Numbered from the stretch's first letter, positions 41,787 through 52,385 are shown. The stretch: 64,000 nt of DNA from Asanoa iriomotensis (GCF_016862515.1 NZ_BONC01000008.1:95546-159545), one strand, 5' to 3'. The notes: generated from the sequence alone by a model not told the origin. A program made the numbers and translations.

Positions 41787-42509
41787 TCAGAGTGTGAACT
41801 GCTGGCCGCCGTCGATGTCGTACGTCGCACCCGTCAGGGCGGTGTTGGTCATGATGTGCACGGCGAGCGCGGCGACGTCGGCAGGGCCGATGACGCGGCC
41901 GATCGGCAGTGTGGCCCGCAACTCGGCGCGCCGCTCCTCGATCTGGTCGCCGAGCAGGGCCGCGGACAACGGCGTGTCGACGAAGCCGGCGGCGATCAGG
42001 TTGACCCGGACCGGCGCGAGCTCGAGGGCCAGGGCCGCGGTGAACGGTGGCAGCACGGCGGTCGCGGCCGAGACGATACCGAGGCCGCGGCGGACCTGCC
42101 GGGCGCCGGTGCCGCCCATCAGCAGCAGGGTGCCGCCGGGGCGCATCTGCGGTGCCGCGTTGCGCGCGACGTCGAGGGCGATCGTCACGTGGTCGGTGAG
42201 GACGGCGCGTACCTCCGCGGGGTCCATCTCCAGCATCGGCCCGTAGCGCGGACCGCCCGCCGTGATCAGCACGTGGTCGATCGGCCCGTCGAGGCTCTCG
42301 AAGAAGGCCGCCACCGCGGCCGGGTCGGTGGCGTCGAACGCGGCGGTGCGCCAGGCGCCGACCTCCTGCGCCGCCCGGTCCAGCCGACCCTGGTCCCGAC
42401 CGGTGATCACGACGCCGGCACCCTCGGCGCCGGCCCGCCGGGCCGTCTCCAACCCGATGCCCGCGCTGCCGCCGATCACGACCACGGTCTGCCCGACCAG
42501 TTCCGGCAT
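41787..42509 (-). CDS. SDR family protein lacking the catalytic Tyr-x3-Lys
   Basis: This 240-aa short-chain dehydrogenase-type protein has the nucleotide-binding loop VIGGSAGIG (11-19), the conserved LLLMGGTGAR, and a typical C-terminus (ALTGATYDIDGGQQ). In the active-site region, where YxxxK is expected, it reads GIVSAATAVLPPFTAALALELAPVRVNLI, so both catalytic residues are replaced. Other actinobacterial proteins share this form, so it is a real subfamily and not decay. It may bind nucleotide without reducing, or use another base. A GGGAG site precedes ATG 42509. Confidence 0.82.
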   Translation of the reverse strand: MPELVGQTVVVIGGSAGIGLETARRAGAEGAGVVITGRDQGRLDRAAQEVGAWRTAAFDATDPAAVAAFFESLDGPIDHVLITAGGPRYGPMLEMDPAEVRAVLTDHVTIALDVARNAAPQMRPGGTLLLMGGTGARQVRRGLGIVSAATAVLPPFTAALALELAPVRVNLIAAGFVDTPLSAALLGDQIEERRAELRATLPIGRVIGPADVAALAVHIMTNTALTGATYDIDGGQQFTL

Positions 42510-42591
42510 GGCTTCTCCCCCGCTCGGCTGGCTGGCGCCATACTGGCACGAATAACAACAATATCGACCCTAGACCCGACTGGAGGCTGCG

Positions 42592-43194
42592 ATGAGCGCG
42601 ACCGCCGACATGAAGCTCGAAGTGGTCGTCATCCCCGTCTCGAACCCCGACCGCGCCAAGGAGTTCTACACGGGCCTCGGCTGGCGGCTCGACGCCGACA
42701 TCGCCGCGGGCGACGTCCGGACGATCCAGTTCACGCCGCCGGGTTCGGCCTGCTCGGTGCAGTTCGGCACGAACAAGACGCCGGCCACACCCGGCTCGGC
42801 GCAGAACACCTACCTCGCGGTCACGGACATCGCGGCTGCCCGCGCCGACCTGGTCGCGCACGGCGTGCAGGTCGACGAGATCTGGCACCTGACCACCGCC
42901 GGCCGCGCCGCCGGCGTGGACCCGGACCACCGCAGCTACGGCTCGTTCTGCGCGTTCCGCGACCCGGACGGCAACAGTTGGCTGCTGCAGGAGGTCACCG
43001 CCCGGCTGCCCGGCCGGGTCGACCCCGACACGACGACGTACGCGTCGATCTCGGACCTGGCCGCCGCGATGCGCCGCGCCTCGGCCGCGCACGGCGAGCA
43101 CGAGAAGCGCATCGGCGCGGAGGACCCGAACTGGCCGGACTGGTACGCCGAGTACATGGTGAAGGAGCAGTCGGGCCAGGAACTGCCCACGTGA
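42592..43194 (+). CDS. VOC family (glyoxalase-type) protein
   Basis: This 200-aa protein contains one VOC domain (EVVVIPVSNPDRAKEFYTGLGWRLDADIAAGDVRTIQFTPPGSACSVQFG) with paired beta-alpha-beta-beta-beta halves, and a C-terminal extension of about 60 residues (TYASISDLAAAMRRASAAHGEHEKRIGAEDPNWPDWYAEYMV). That type occurs in putative hydrolases or lyases of aromatic compounds. A GGAGG site precedes ATG 42592. The region upstream, which it shares with the SDR gene, is AT-rich (AATAACAACAATATCG), so both could be regulated together. Confidence 0.82.
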   Translation: MSATADMKLEVVVIPVSNPDRAKEFYTGLGWRLDADIAAGDVRTIQFTPPGSACSVQFGTNKTPATPGSAQNTYLAVTDIAAARADLVAHGVQVDEIWHLTTAGRAAGVDPDHRSYGSFCAFRDPDGNSWLLQEVTARLPGRVDPDTTTYASISDLAAAMRRASAAHGEHEKRIGAEDPNWPDWYAEYMVKEQSGQELPT

Positions 43195-43198
43195 GCGC

Positions 43199-43855
43199 TC
43201 AGCGCGGCGCGACGACCTCGGCCTCGCCGGGGACGCCGGTGCTGACCTCGACGGGCGCCGCCGCACCGCGCCGCCAGGACCGGTAGCCGCGGAACGCGAT
43301 GGGCAGACCGCGCGCGGCGTGCGCGTCCGGGCCGTCCATCGCCTGGATGTGCAGGTGCGGCTGGGTGGAGTTGCCGGAGTTGCCGCACGCGCCGAGCCGC
43401 TGGCCCACCGCGACCTGGTCGCCCGCGCGGACCTCGACCGAGCCCCGGCGCAGGTGGGCGAGCAGGACGTAACCGTCGGCCAGCGCGAGGACCACGTGGT
43501 TGCCGGCCAGGGCGGGGCCGCCGGCCCGGGCGCGGGACGCCTGGGTCAGCGCGTACGGGACCTGCGCGGCCGGTGACCGCCGTGCGACGAGGTCGGGCTC
43601 TCCATCGTGGACGGAGACGACCCGGCCGGCGGCCGGCGCGAGGATCGGCGCGCCGAAGGCGTAGAAACGCTCCACGGGCTCGGTGGCCAGCATCGTGCGC
43701 CAGTCCCGGGTCGCCGACGTGCGCCCGTCGCGCACCTCGACGAAGTCCATCGCGTACGTGGTGGCGAACAGGTGTGTGCCGTGGCTCGGCACCCGCCGCG
43801 CGGGACTGTTGCGCACCTGCCAGGTGCCCTGGAACGGCAGCTCGAGCACGACCAC
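43199..43855 (-). CDS. M23 family metallopeptidase
   Basis: This 218-aa M23/LytM-type protein has the zinc-binding HGTHLFATTYAMDF (HxxxD type) and the catalytic HLH in NSTQPHLHIQAMD. No signal peptide or membrane anchor is evident, so how it reaches peptidoglycan is unclear; it might act on an intracellular or released target. GTG 43855 is chosen because it follows a TAGGGT box by 7 nt; a GTG 9 nt upstream is in frame but lies inside the promoter. The 3' end is 4 bp from the VOC gene. Confidence 0.82.
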   Translation of the reverse strand: MVVLELPFQGTWQVRNSPARRVPSHGTHLFATTYAMDFVEVRDGRTSATRDWRTMLATEPVERFYAFGAPILAPAAGRVVSVHDGEPDLVARRSPAAQVPYALTQASRARAGGPALAGNHVVLALADGYVLLAHLRRGSVEVRAGDQVAVGQRLGACGNSGNSTQPHLHIQAMDGPDAHAARGLPIAFRGYRSWRRGAAAPVEVSTGVPGEAEVVAPR

Positions 43856-43862
43856 GAGTTGC

Positions 43863-43868
43863 ACCCTA
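43863..43868 (-). promoter_or_regulatory. -10 box (TAGGGT), leaderless
   Basis: TAGGGT ends 7 nt before GTG 43855 on the minus strand. Confidence 0.45.
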
Positions 43869-43884
43869 CCGGTGCGGGGCTCGC

Positions 43885-43911
43885 GGTATATACCGGGAGG
43901 CGATATATTCT
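43885..43911 (+). promoter_or_regulatory. PadR promoter with palindromic operator
   Basis: GGTATATACC (43885-43894) is a perfect palindrome, and GATATATT follows at about 43902-43909. TATTCT (43906-43911) is a -10 box 6 nt before ATG 43918. The palindrome lies between the -10 boxes of PadR and the divergent M23 gene, as an autoregulatory site would. Confidence 0.55.
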
Positions 43912-43917
43912 CCGTCC

Positions 43918-44265
43918 ATGACCGACCGACCGATGTCGGAGCCGACGTTCCTGATCCTGACCGCGCTGGCGGCCGCGCCGCAGCACGGCTACGGGGTCAT
44001 CGAGGACGTGCTGCGCATCTCCGAAGGCCGCGTGCGGTTGCGCGCCGGCACGCTCTACTCCGTGCTCGACCGGCTGCGGGCCGACGGGTTCATCGCGGTC
44101 GACCGCGAAGAGGTCGTGCAGTCGAGGCTGCGCCGCTACTACCGGCTGACCGGCGTGGGCGCCGAGCGCCTGGCCGAGGAGACCGCCCGGCTGCGCCACA
44201 ACGCCAACGCCGCCGCCACCCGGCTGCGCCGCAGCGGCCTGCTGCCCACGGAGGGTCTGGCATGA
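43918..44265 (+). CDS. PadR family transcriptional regulator
   Basis: This 115-aa winged-helix repressor has the PadR pattern: EPTFLILTALAAAPQHGYGVIEDVLRISEGRVRLRAGTLYSVLDRLRADGFIAVDREEVVQSRLRRYYRLTGVGAERL. It lacks the long C-terminal dimer helix of the larger subfamily. It is coupled by a 4-bp overlap to a membrane protein gene, the usual partner of PadR regulators, and it may repress that gene in response to a lipophilic or toxic molecule. Confidence 0.9.
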   Translation: MTDRPMSEPTFLILTALAAAPQHGYGVIEDVLRISEGRVRLRAGTLYSVLDRLRADGFIAVDREEVVQSRLRRYYRLTGVGAERLAEETARLRHNANAAATRLRRSGLLPTEGLA

Positions 44266-45296
44266 GCGACGAGCTGGAACGTCGCTACCGGCGGCTGCTC
44301 GTGTTCTACCCGTGGTCGCACCGCCGGGTCTACGAGGAGGAGATGGTCGCCGTGCTGGTGGCCGGCGCCCGTCCCGGTCAGCGCCGTCCCACGCCGGGCG
44401 AGACCGTCAACCTGATCGCGTCAGGGCTGCGTACCCGCGCCGGCGCCGCGATGACCAGCATGGTCGGCCCGGCCTGGCGGGACGCGGCGGTCGTGTTCGG
44501 TCTGCTGGCCGCCGTCGTCCTGCTCTCCCAACGGGTCGTCCGGCTGTCCGACGAGATCGTCTACGGCCTGGGCGTCAACGCCTATCCGTCCCTGCGGGCC
44601 CTGGGCTGGGCCGCGGTCGTGGTCGCGGTGCTGGTCGGGTTGCGCCGGTCGGCGGCGGTGCTGGCCTGGGTGACCGTGCTCGGTGAGGCGGTGCTGATCG
44701 CGCAGCAGTACCGCAGCGCACCCGTCACTGCCGTCCAGCTCTTCTGGCCGCTCACGCTCGGCATCGTCGCCGCCGCCGCGCTGAGCGTGCCCGCCGCCCG
44801 CGGCCGGGCGATCGCTCTGCTGCGCTGGCGGCTGGCCGCCTTCGTCGCCGGCGTCGGCGCGGCGCAGACGATCCAGGTCCTCAACCACCAGCAGGCCTGG
44901 AGCTGGCGGGAGGCCGGCGTGTCGTACACCTGGTTCGGGCTGGAGAACCGGTCCGAGCTGGGCCTCTACCTCTGGACGGCCGTCGTCGCCGTCGGTGCCC
45001 TGACCGCGGCGGTCGCCGTGCTGACCTTGCCGGCGGCCGTGCGGTGGCGGGTCGCCGCGCTGGCCACACCGGTCGTCACGCTGGCGGCGCAGATCCGGCT
45101 GACGCTCAGCGGTTGGGCGACCTCCAACGGCCACATGGGACACCCGATCTACCTCGTGCCGATCCAGTGGACGCTGCTGGTCGCCGCACCGGTGATCGCG
45201 TTCGCCCTCGCCGCGGCCTTCGCACACTGGCGCGAGCAGACCGCCCGCCTGACCGCGCTGGGCCGGGCCGCCGACCGCGAGAGCCTCGGCGCCTAG
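44262..45296 (+). CDS. Membrane protein partnered with PadR
   Basis: This 344-aa membrane protein has an N-terminal cytoplasmic segment (ELERRYRRLLVFYPWSHRRVYEEEMVAVLVAGA) as found in proteins that follow PadR genes in actinomycetes, then about seven or eight membrane helices. No transporter signature is recognised. Its ATG overlaps the PadR stop (ATGA). A 34-bp self-complementary terminator follows, which ends transcription from both this gene and katG. Confidence 0.78.
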   Translation: MSDELERRYRRLLVFYPWSHRRVYEEEMVAVLVAGARPGQRRPTPGETVNLIASGLRTRAGAAMTSMVGPAWRDAAVVFGLLAAVVLLSQRVVRLSDEIVYGLGVNAYPSLRALGWAAVVVAVLVGLRRSAAVLAWVTVLGEAVLIAQQYRSAPVTAVQLFWPLTLGIVAAAALSVPAARGRAIALLRWRLAAFVAGVGAAQTIQVLNHQQAWSWREAGVSYTWFGLENRSELGLYLWTAVVAVGALTAAVAVLTLPAAVRWRVAALATPVVTLAAQIRLTLSGWATSNGHMGHPIYLVPIQWTLLVAAPVIAFALAAAFAHWREQTARLTALGRAADRESLGA

Positions 45297-45302
45297 CCAT
45301 GC

Positions 45303-45338
45303 GAAAGGCGCCGCCCGAAGCTTCGGGCGGCGCCTTTG
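45303..45338. terminator. Bidirectional hairpin terminator
   Basis: An unbroken 36-bp inverted repeat (CAAAGGCGCCGCCCGAAG-type arm and its complement) spans 45303-45338 with the AAGCTT centre as loop, between convergent genes. Confidence 0.85.
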
Positions 45339-45346
45339 GCGTTACG

Positions 45347-47579
<2,233 letters not shown>

Positions 47580-47605
47580 GAAAGGGCGTGTCGCGCGTCA
47601 CCGGA

Positions 47606-48631
47606 TCATCGCGCCGCGGTGGTGACCTCTTCCACGGGCCGCTTCGCGTCCGGCGGAGAGACGTACGCGCGGTCGAGAACGAGCAGGAGCCAGCCGATCG
47701 TGCCACCCGCGATGACGCCGATGAGCGCGTACAGGGTGTCGGAGTCGGCGGCGTTGACCGGCACGCTGCCGGCGAGGGCGGTGAACCAGGACGCCACGGG
47801 GACGGCGAACACGGTGAACAGCAGCGTGAACATCACGAGAGCGGGATAGAGCACGAGGAGTACGAGCAGCTTCGGCAGCTGCTGGAGCCACGGGAGCGGT
47901 GCGCGCGGCAGGTCGCCGGTCAGCAGGGCCACGCCGGCGAGCAGCAGCGCACCGAGCAGCATCACCGGCGTGAGCCGGGTGCCGGGTGCGAGCGCGCGAC
48001 TGAGCACCAACGCCACGGCCGCGCCGGCCGCGACGACGCCGGCGACCACGAACCGGCCCCTTGACCGGTCGGGTGCCGCCGTCCACGCGAGCGCGATGCT
48101 CAGCGCCGTGAGGATGACACCCAGCGTCGCGGCGGCCGGGGTGAGGGCCGTTTCCGTGTCGGTCGGCGACTCCATGCCCGCGGCGAGCGGGGCCACCGCC
48201 GCCGCGATCGACGCGCCGATCACGAGCGTGCGGCGGCGCGGCGCGTCGTCGCCGGCCCGGCGGAGGACGAAGGCGGTCACGGCGAGCGCGACGACCCCGC
48301 CGGCCACCGCCAGCAGCGCCGCGGCCGTCTCGCCGTGGGCGCCGGCGCGGTCGACGAGGAGGTCCACGCCGATCCAGCCGGCGGCGGTCGCCGGCGCGAC
48401 CCAGCGCGACAGCCCGCCGCCGCGGCCGGCGAGCGAGACCGCCAGCCCGATCGCGACGGCGGCGCCGAACCGTAGGTCGCGGGCCCAGTAGGTGTTGTTC
48501 TCGGCGGAGAGGAAGGCGAGATCCGCGCGCTGCTCGGCCATCGGCTGCCACAGCGCCATGTCGAGGCCCCACAGCACCGCCGCGGCGAGCGCGCACACGA
48601 TCGCGACCGCACCACGTCCGTCAATCCGCAT
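47606..48631 (-). CDS. Hypothetical polytopic membrane protein
   Basis: This 341-aa protein has about nine predicted membrane helices, with a soluble loop AEQRADLAFLSAENNTYWARDLRFG after the first helix. No transporter or enzyme motif is recognised. ATG 48631 follows a TACGGT box by 7 nt. It is transcribed in the same direction as katG, with the katG promoter immediately downstream of its stop, and there is no sign of a shared operon. Confidence 0.75.
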   Translation of the reverse strand: MRIDGRGAVAIVCALAAAVLWGLDMALWQPMAEQRADLAFLSAENNTYWARDLRFGAAVAIGLAVSLAGRGGGLSRWVAPATAAGWIGVDLLVDRAGAHGETAAALLAVAGGVVALAVTAFVLRRAGDDAPRRRTLVIGASIAAAVAPLAAGMESPTDTETALTPAAATLGVILTALSIALAWTAAPDRSRGRFVVAGVVAAGAAVALVLSRALAPGTRLTPVMLLGALLLAGVALLTGDLPRAPLPWLQQLPKLLVLLVLYPALVMFTLLFTVFAVPVASWFTALAGSVPVNAADSDTLYALIGVIAGGTIGWLLLVLDRAYVSPPDAKRPVEEVTTAAR

Positions 48632-48638
48632 GGTCGGA

Positions 48639-48644
48639 ACCGTA
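48639..48644 (-). promoter_or_regulatory. -10 box (TACGGT), leaderless
   Basis: TACGGT ends 7 nt before ATG 48631 on the minus strand. Confidence 0.45.
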
Positions 48645-48667
48645 GACCACCCGGGCGGGTGACGCGA

Positions 48668-48955
48668 CTAACCGAGCCGCTCGACCAGAACGACCGTCAC
48701 GGTCGATCCGGCTTCCTTGCCGATCGCCTTGCGCACCTCCGCCTTGACGGGCAGCTTGTGCCGTCCGTCGCCCATCGCCATGAACGAGCTCTCGAACGGG
48801 TGACCGTCGATGGTCCCGCGCACTTTCACGAGACCGCGGGTGCCGAAGTACGTGACGGACTCCGGCCAGACCACATAGGTGTGTCCGCCCTTCGCGGGGC
48901 TCTTCACGAGTGCCGCGCTGAACTCCCGGTCGAGCGGACCTTGTTTACCAGCCAC
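48668..48955 (-). CDS. DUF1905 domain protein
   Basis: This 95-aa protein is a small beta-barrel with the DUF1905 pattern: [82 protein letters not shown]. Such proteins often appear alone or fused to a YdeI-type domain. Function is unknown. GTG 48955 follows a GATACT box by 6 nt. A cupin gene lies 26 bp upstream on the same strand. Confidence 0.85.
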   Translation of the reverse strand: MAGKQGPLDREFSAALVKSPAKGGHTYVVWPESVTYFGTRGLVKVRGTIDGHPFESSFMAMGDGRHKLPVKAEVRKAIGKEAGSTVTVVLVERLG

Positions 48956-48981
48956 GACCGGAGTATCCCACTCGTCACCTG

Positions 48982-49344
48982 TCAGGCGCGTTTGGCGTAG
49001 TTGGCGATTTCACCGAAGTCGAGCACCACGCAGTCCTCGTTGCCGAGCACCTCGGCGTCGTGGCCCGGCTCGATGGCGAACACGTCGCCCGGGCCCAGCT
49101 CCATCGTGGGGCCGTCGTCCATCATGATCCGCATCCGTCCGGACTGGACGTAGCCGAGGTGCGAGGTCATGCAGGACGGCGTGCCGGCGATGGGCTTGAT
49201 GTTGTTCGACCACTTCCACCCGGGCTCGAACGTGCCCCGGCTGACCGGCCGGTCGGCCACCATGACAACGTCGGCGTAACCGTTGCCCTCGAACATCCGC
49301 TTTTCGTCAGGGGCTTCGAACGTCTTGCTCTCCAGGCCTTTCAT
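48982..49344 (-). CDS. Cupin domain protein
   Basis: This 120-aa single-cupin protein has motif 1 with [20 protein letters not shown] and motif 2 with [22 protein letters not shown]; histidines and an acidic residue are placed for a metal, although one usual histidine of motif 1 is replaced. ATG 49344 has an AGGAGG site 5 nt upstream; an in-frame start at 49431 would add 29 residues of arginine-rich, non-cupin sequence. The substrate is unknown. Confidence 0.85.
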   Translation of the reverse strand: MKGLESKTFEAPDEKRMFEGNGYADVVMVADRPVSRGTFEPGWKWSNNIKPIAGTPSCMTSHLGYVQSGRMRIMMDDGPTMELGPGDVFAIEPGHDAEVLGNEDCVVLDFGEIANYAKRA

Positions 49345-49375
49345 AGCAACCTCCTGCGTTGCCCATCTTTCGACG

Positions 49376-50023
49376 TTAGCGCCGTCCGGAGCGGTCCGTC
49401 GCCGGTTGCCGGAGGTCGTCAGCACCAGCACCAGCGAGCCGCGGCAGCCCCACTGGTCGCCCGGTCATGAGGAGCAGGATGGCGTCAATCGGGCCCTCGA
49501 CCACCGGCCCGTTGCCCACCCGGAAATCGGCGTCGGCGGCCACGAAGGCGTACCCGCGAAGGGGTTTCATGGCGCGGAACAGCCACGGACGGGACCAGAT
49601 CCGATCGGCCGCCGCGGCGGCGGCGTGCGGTGGCAGGTCGTGCCGGCGGCCCAGCGGGATCATGATGTCCTGGCTGTGCACCAGGACGTCGATGAGCGCC
49701 TCGTTGTCGGTCATGAACGGCACGTGCCGGCGCGAGCCGATGTGGCCGCGGACCTCGGCGATCAGGGTGGCGGTGGGCAGGGCGGCCTTGGCCACGGCGG
49801 CGTCGCGGACGGCGCGGTCGACGTTGCCGCGGGCCCGGGCGACGTCGCGCAGGGCCCGGCCCACCCTCAGGTGCTGCAAGGTGAGGTGGGCGGCGACGTC
49901 GCGGACCGTCCACCCCGCGCAGAGCGACGGGTGCCGCCACTCGTCGTCGGAGAGCTCCTCGAGTTGGTCGGTCAGGGCGCCGCGCTGGGCGTCGATCACC
50001 CGCCACAGCTCGTCACGGTCCAT
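49376..50023 (-). CDS. Maleylpyruvate isomerase-type (DinB-like) mycothiol-dependent protein
   Basis: This 215-aa protein has the actinobacterial maleylpyruvate isomerase-type four-helix domain: LEELSDDEWRHPSLCAGWTVRDVAAHLTLQHLRVG contains the conserved histidine and W-T-V-R-D motif that frames the metal, and DVLVHSQDIMIPLG supplies the later histidine. The branch may use mycothiol, which fits the actinobacterial host. Its ATG overlaps the TetR gene stop by 11 bp, so it is probably controlled by that TetR regulator. Confidence 0.85.
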   Translation of the reverse strand: MDRDELWRVIDAQRGALTDQLEELSDDEWRHPSLCAGWTVRDVAAHLTLQHLRVGRALRDVARARGNVDRAVRDAAVAKAALPTATLIAEVRGHIGSRRHVPFMTDNEALIDVLVHSQDIMIPLGRRHDLPPHAAAAAADRIWSRPWLFRAMKPLRGYAFVAADADFRVGNGPVVEGPIDAILLLMTGRPVGLPRLAGAGADDLRQPATDRSGRR

Positions 50024-50579
50024 CGGTGCCTCCCATCAACGCTTCCACCAACGGGGTGAGCCGCCCGGCCGGGTCGAAGGCCGGGTCGGGGTTGGCGAGC
50101 TCGTGCAGGACGAGCCCGGTGTACGCGTTCGCGATGATCGCGGCATCCCGCTCGGGCTGCTTGGACCCCGACACCCGCAGCCACATCACGAACCAGGCGT
50201 CGACCCGCCGGCCGGCGGCGAGCAGCCGCTCGCGCAGCGCCGAGTGGTGTGCGGCCTCGACGAGGATCACGTAGCGGGCCAGGGTCAACGTCCGGTGCGG
50301 GCCGACGGCCTCCCGGGCGACCGTGGCCAGCACGGCGGCCAACTCGGCCGGCGAGGCCGGCGCGCGGTCGGCGGCGAGCGCGTCCCAGATCGCCTTCTCG
50401 CGCTCGGCGAACCGTTCCACCACGGCGCCGAGCAGGGCGTCGCGGCTGCGGAACAGGTTGGAGGTGGCGCCGGCGGGCAGGCCCGCCTCGGCGTCGACCG
50501 CGCGGTGCGTGACGGCCCGCACCCCGCCCGTCCCGAGCAGGCCGATCGCGGCGTCGAGGACGTCGTCACGACGACTCAT
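50013..50579 (-). CDS. TetR family transcriptional regulator
   Basis: This 188-aa repressor has the N-terminal TetR helix-turn-helix (RRDDVLDAAIGLLGTGGVRAVTHRAVDAEAGLPAGATSNLFRSRDALLGAV) and a helical ligand-binding core ending in ANAYTGLVLHELANPDP. ATG 50579 follows a TAGTGT box by 6 nt. Two operators of the form ACTAC-N4-GTAGT surround this promoter, so it very probably represses itself together with the downstream mycothiol-type enzyme gene. Confidence 0.92.
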   Translation of the reverse strand: MSRRDDVLDAAIGLLGTGGVRAVTHRAVDAEAGLPAGATSNLFRSRDALLGAVVERFAEREKAIWDALAADRAPASPAELAAVLATVAREAVGPHRTLTLARYVILVEAAHHSALRERLLAAGRRVDAWFVMWLRVSGSKQPERDAAIIANAYTGLVLHELANPDPAFDPAGRLTPLVEALMGGTDGP

Positions 50580-50585
50580 ACCGCG

Positions 50586-50622
50586 ACACTACATCCGTAG
50601 TTAGATCGACTACAAGAGTAGT
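50586..50622 (-). promoter_or_regulatory. TetR autoregulated promoter with two operators
   Basis: ACTACATCCGTAGT (50588-50601) and ACTACAAGAGTAGT (50609-50622) are two palindromes whose centres are 21 bp (two helical turns) apart. They overlap the -10 TAGTGT (50591-50586) and -35-like TTGTAG (50615-50610) of the TetR gene. The second also covers the last bases of the methyltransferase gene. Confidence 0.75.
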
Positions 50623-51356
50623 GGACCGAGGGTCAGATAGGCGAAGCCCAGCACGCCGCGGTGGCCGCGCAGCCAGGTGTTGCGCTGGTTGTCGAGGCGC
50701 GACCGCAGGTCGGCGGCCTCGGGGTGGTCGGCGTGCGTGAGCAGCCACTCCTCGCCGTCGGCGGCGAGCCCGGACTCGAACTCCGCCCACTCGTCGGCCG
50801 TGACCGTCTCGATCCGCAACGGCCGGAACCCGGCGGCGATCGCCCGGTCGACGAGCCCGGCCAGGTCGTCGCAGTCGTCGGCGGTGGCGCCCGGCCACAT
50901 CCTGGCCAGCCGCTCGGCCGGCGGCGGATGCTCCCAGAACTCGGCGCCGAAGAGCACCCGGCCGCCCGGGTTGACCAGGCCACGGACCGCGCGCAGGCCG
51001 GCGTCGAGGTCGCCGAACGCGTGGTAGGCGCCGATGTTGAGCACGACGTCCGCCGGGTCGGCGTGCGCGGCCGCCGGCCCGTCGACGAAGCTCACCCGGT
51101 CGCCGAGACCGCGGGCGGCCGCGTTGGCCCGGCCGCGGACCACGTCCGGGCCGTGGCTGTCGATCCCGACGCCGCGGGCCTCGGGCGCGGCGGCCAGCAC
51201 CCGCAGGAGCAACTCGCCCCAGCCGCAGCCGACGTCGACCACGGTGGCCGGCCGCCGGGCGGCGAGGTCGGCGGCCAGCCGGTCGGCCCGGTGCGCCGAC
51301 AGCGGGCCGTTGAAGTCGAGGCGGGTGCCGGCGCCGTGCGCGGGAGCGTCGCTCAT
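50610..51356 (-). CDS. SAM-dependent methyltransferase
   Basis: This 248-aa class I methyltransferase binds S-adenosylmethionine through VVDVGCGWGELLLRVLAAAPEARGVGIDSHG (motif I with following acidic residue) and later ADVVLNIGAYHAFGDLDAGLRAVRGLVNPGGRVLFG (motifs II-III). Substrate unknown. ATG 51356 follows a TAGCGT box by 7 nt. Its last bases contain one of the TetR operators, so read-through toward the TetR gene could be affected. Confidence 0.88.
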   Translation of the reverse strand: MSDAPAHGAGTRLDFNGPLSAHRADRLAADLAARRPATVVDVGCGWGELLLRVLAAAPEARGVGIDSHGPDVVRGRANAAARGLGDRVSFVDGPAAAHADPADVVLNIGAYHAFGDLDAGLRAVRGLVNPGGRVLFGAEFWEHPPPAERLARMWPGATADDCDDLAGLVDRAIAAGFRPLRIETVTADEWAEFESGLAADGEEWLLTHADHPEAADLRSRLDNQRNTWLRGHRGVLGFAYLTLGPLLL

Positions 51357-51363
51357 CGGCCGG

Positions 51364-51369
51364 ACGCTA
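51364..51369 (-). promoter_or_regulatory. -10 box (TAGCGT), leaderless
   Basis: TAGCGT ends 7 nt before ATG 51356 on the minus strand. Confidence 0.45.
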
Positions 51370-51389
51370 GCGGGCGCCCGCCGCCACGG

Positions 51390-52385
51390 CTATCGATTTA
51401 GCCGCCGGCGGAGCAGGTCGGCGGCCGTGCCCCACAGGCCGCGCCGGAACACCAGCACCACCACGATGAACAGGCCGCCGGTGACGAGGCCGACCGCCTC
51501 GAAGCCCGAGAACGACAGCCAGTCCTCCAGCCGCACCAGCAGCGCCGCGCCGAGCACACCGCCCCACAGCGTGCCGATGCCGCCCAGCACGACCATCACC
51601 ACCGCCTTGCCGGAGGTGGTCCAGTGCAGCGTGTCCAGCGTGACGAAGCGGTGCGCCATCGCGAACAGGCCGCCGCCCAGGCCCGCGATGAACGCGGACA
51701 GCACGAAGGCCAGCAGCTTGTAACGGTGCACCGGGTAGCCGAGCGCCCGGGCGCGGGCCGGGTTGTCGCGGATGCCGACCAGCACCCGCCCGAACGGCGA
51801 GTGCACGATCCGCCACGCCGCCCACAGCCCGAGCAGCACCACGGGCAGCGCCGCGTAGTAGAAGTAGTACGCGTCGGTCAGGTCCAGGCCGAACAGCTCG
51901 CGCGGCACGCTCTGCAGCCCGTTCTCGCCACCGGTCAGCCCGCGCCGGTTGTTCGCGATGTAGTAGATCATCTGCGCGAACGCCAGCGTGACCATCGCGA
52001 AGTAGATGCCGGTCCGGCGCACCGCGAGGTAGCCGATCGGCGCCGCGAGCGCGGCGGCGACCAGGGCGCCGGCCAGCACGGCGACCGGGAACGGCACGCC
52101 GGCGTGGATGGCGACCAGACCCGTCGCGTACGCGGACGTGCCCCAGAACGCCGCGTGGCCGAACGAGAGCAGGCCCGTGTAGCCGAGCAGCAGGTCGACC
52201 GCCACCGCGAACAGCGCCCAGCAGAGGATGTCCACGGCGACCGCCGGATAGAGCCCGTTGGGCAGCCAGAGCGTGACCGCCAGCGCCGCGGCCAGCAGCG
52301 CCCAGCGCAGCCCGCGCGGCGCACCGGCGACGGCGCGGAGCAGGGACGGCGGCCGCTTCGCCTTCTCCTGCGTGGCGACGCTCAT
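51390..52385 (-). CDS. livM: Branched-chain amino acid-type ABC transporter permease LivM
   Basis: This 331-aa permease has about nine membrane helices with the LivM-type motif GYTGLLSFGHAAFWGTSAYATGLV and the cytoplasmic loop GRVLVGIRDNPARARALGYPVHRYKLLAFVLSAFIAGLGG that docks on the ATPase. It is the last gene of the livGFKHM operon and overlaps livH by 4 bp. Together these genes import branched-chain amino acids or a related compound such as urea or an aromatic acid. Confidence 0.93.
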   Translation of the reverse strand: MSVATQEKAKRPPSLLRAVAGAPRGLRWALLAAALAVTLWLPNGLYPAVAVDILCWALFAVAVDLLLGYTGLLSFGHAAFWGTSAYATGLVAIHAGVPFPVAVLAGALVAAALAAPIGYLAVRRTGIYFAMVTLAFAQMIYYIANNRRGLTGGENGLQSVPRELFGLDLTDAYYFYYAALPVVLLGLWAAWRIVHSPFGRVLVGIRDNPARARALGYPVHRYKLLAFVLSAFIAGLGGGLFAMAHRFVTLDTLHWTTSGKAVVMVVLGGIGTLWGGVLGAALLVRLEDWLSFSGFEAVGLVTGGLFIVVVLVFRRGLWGTAADLLRRRLNR

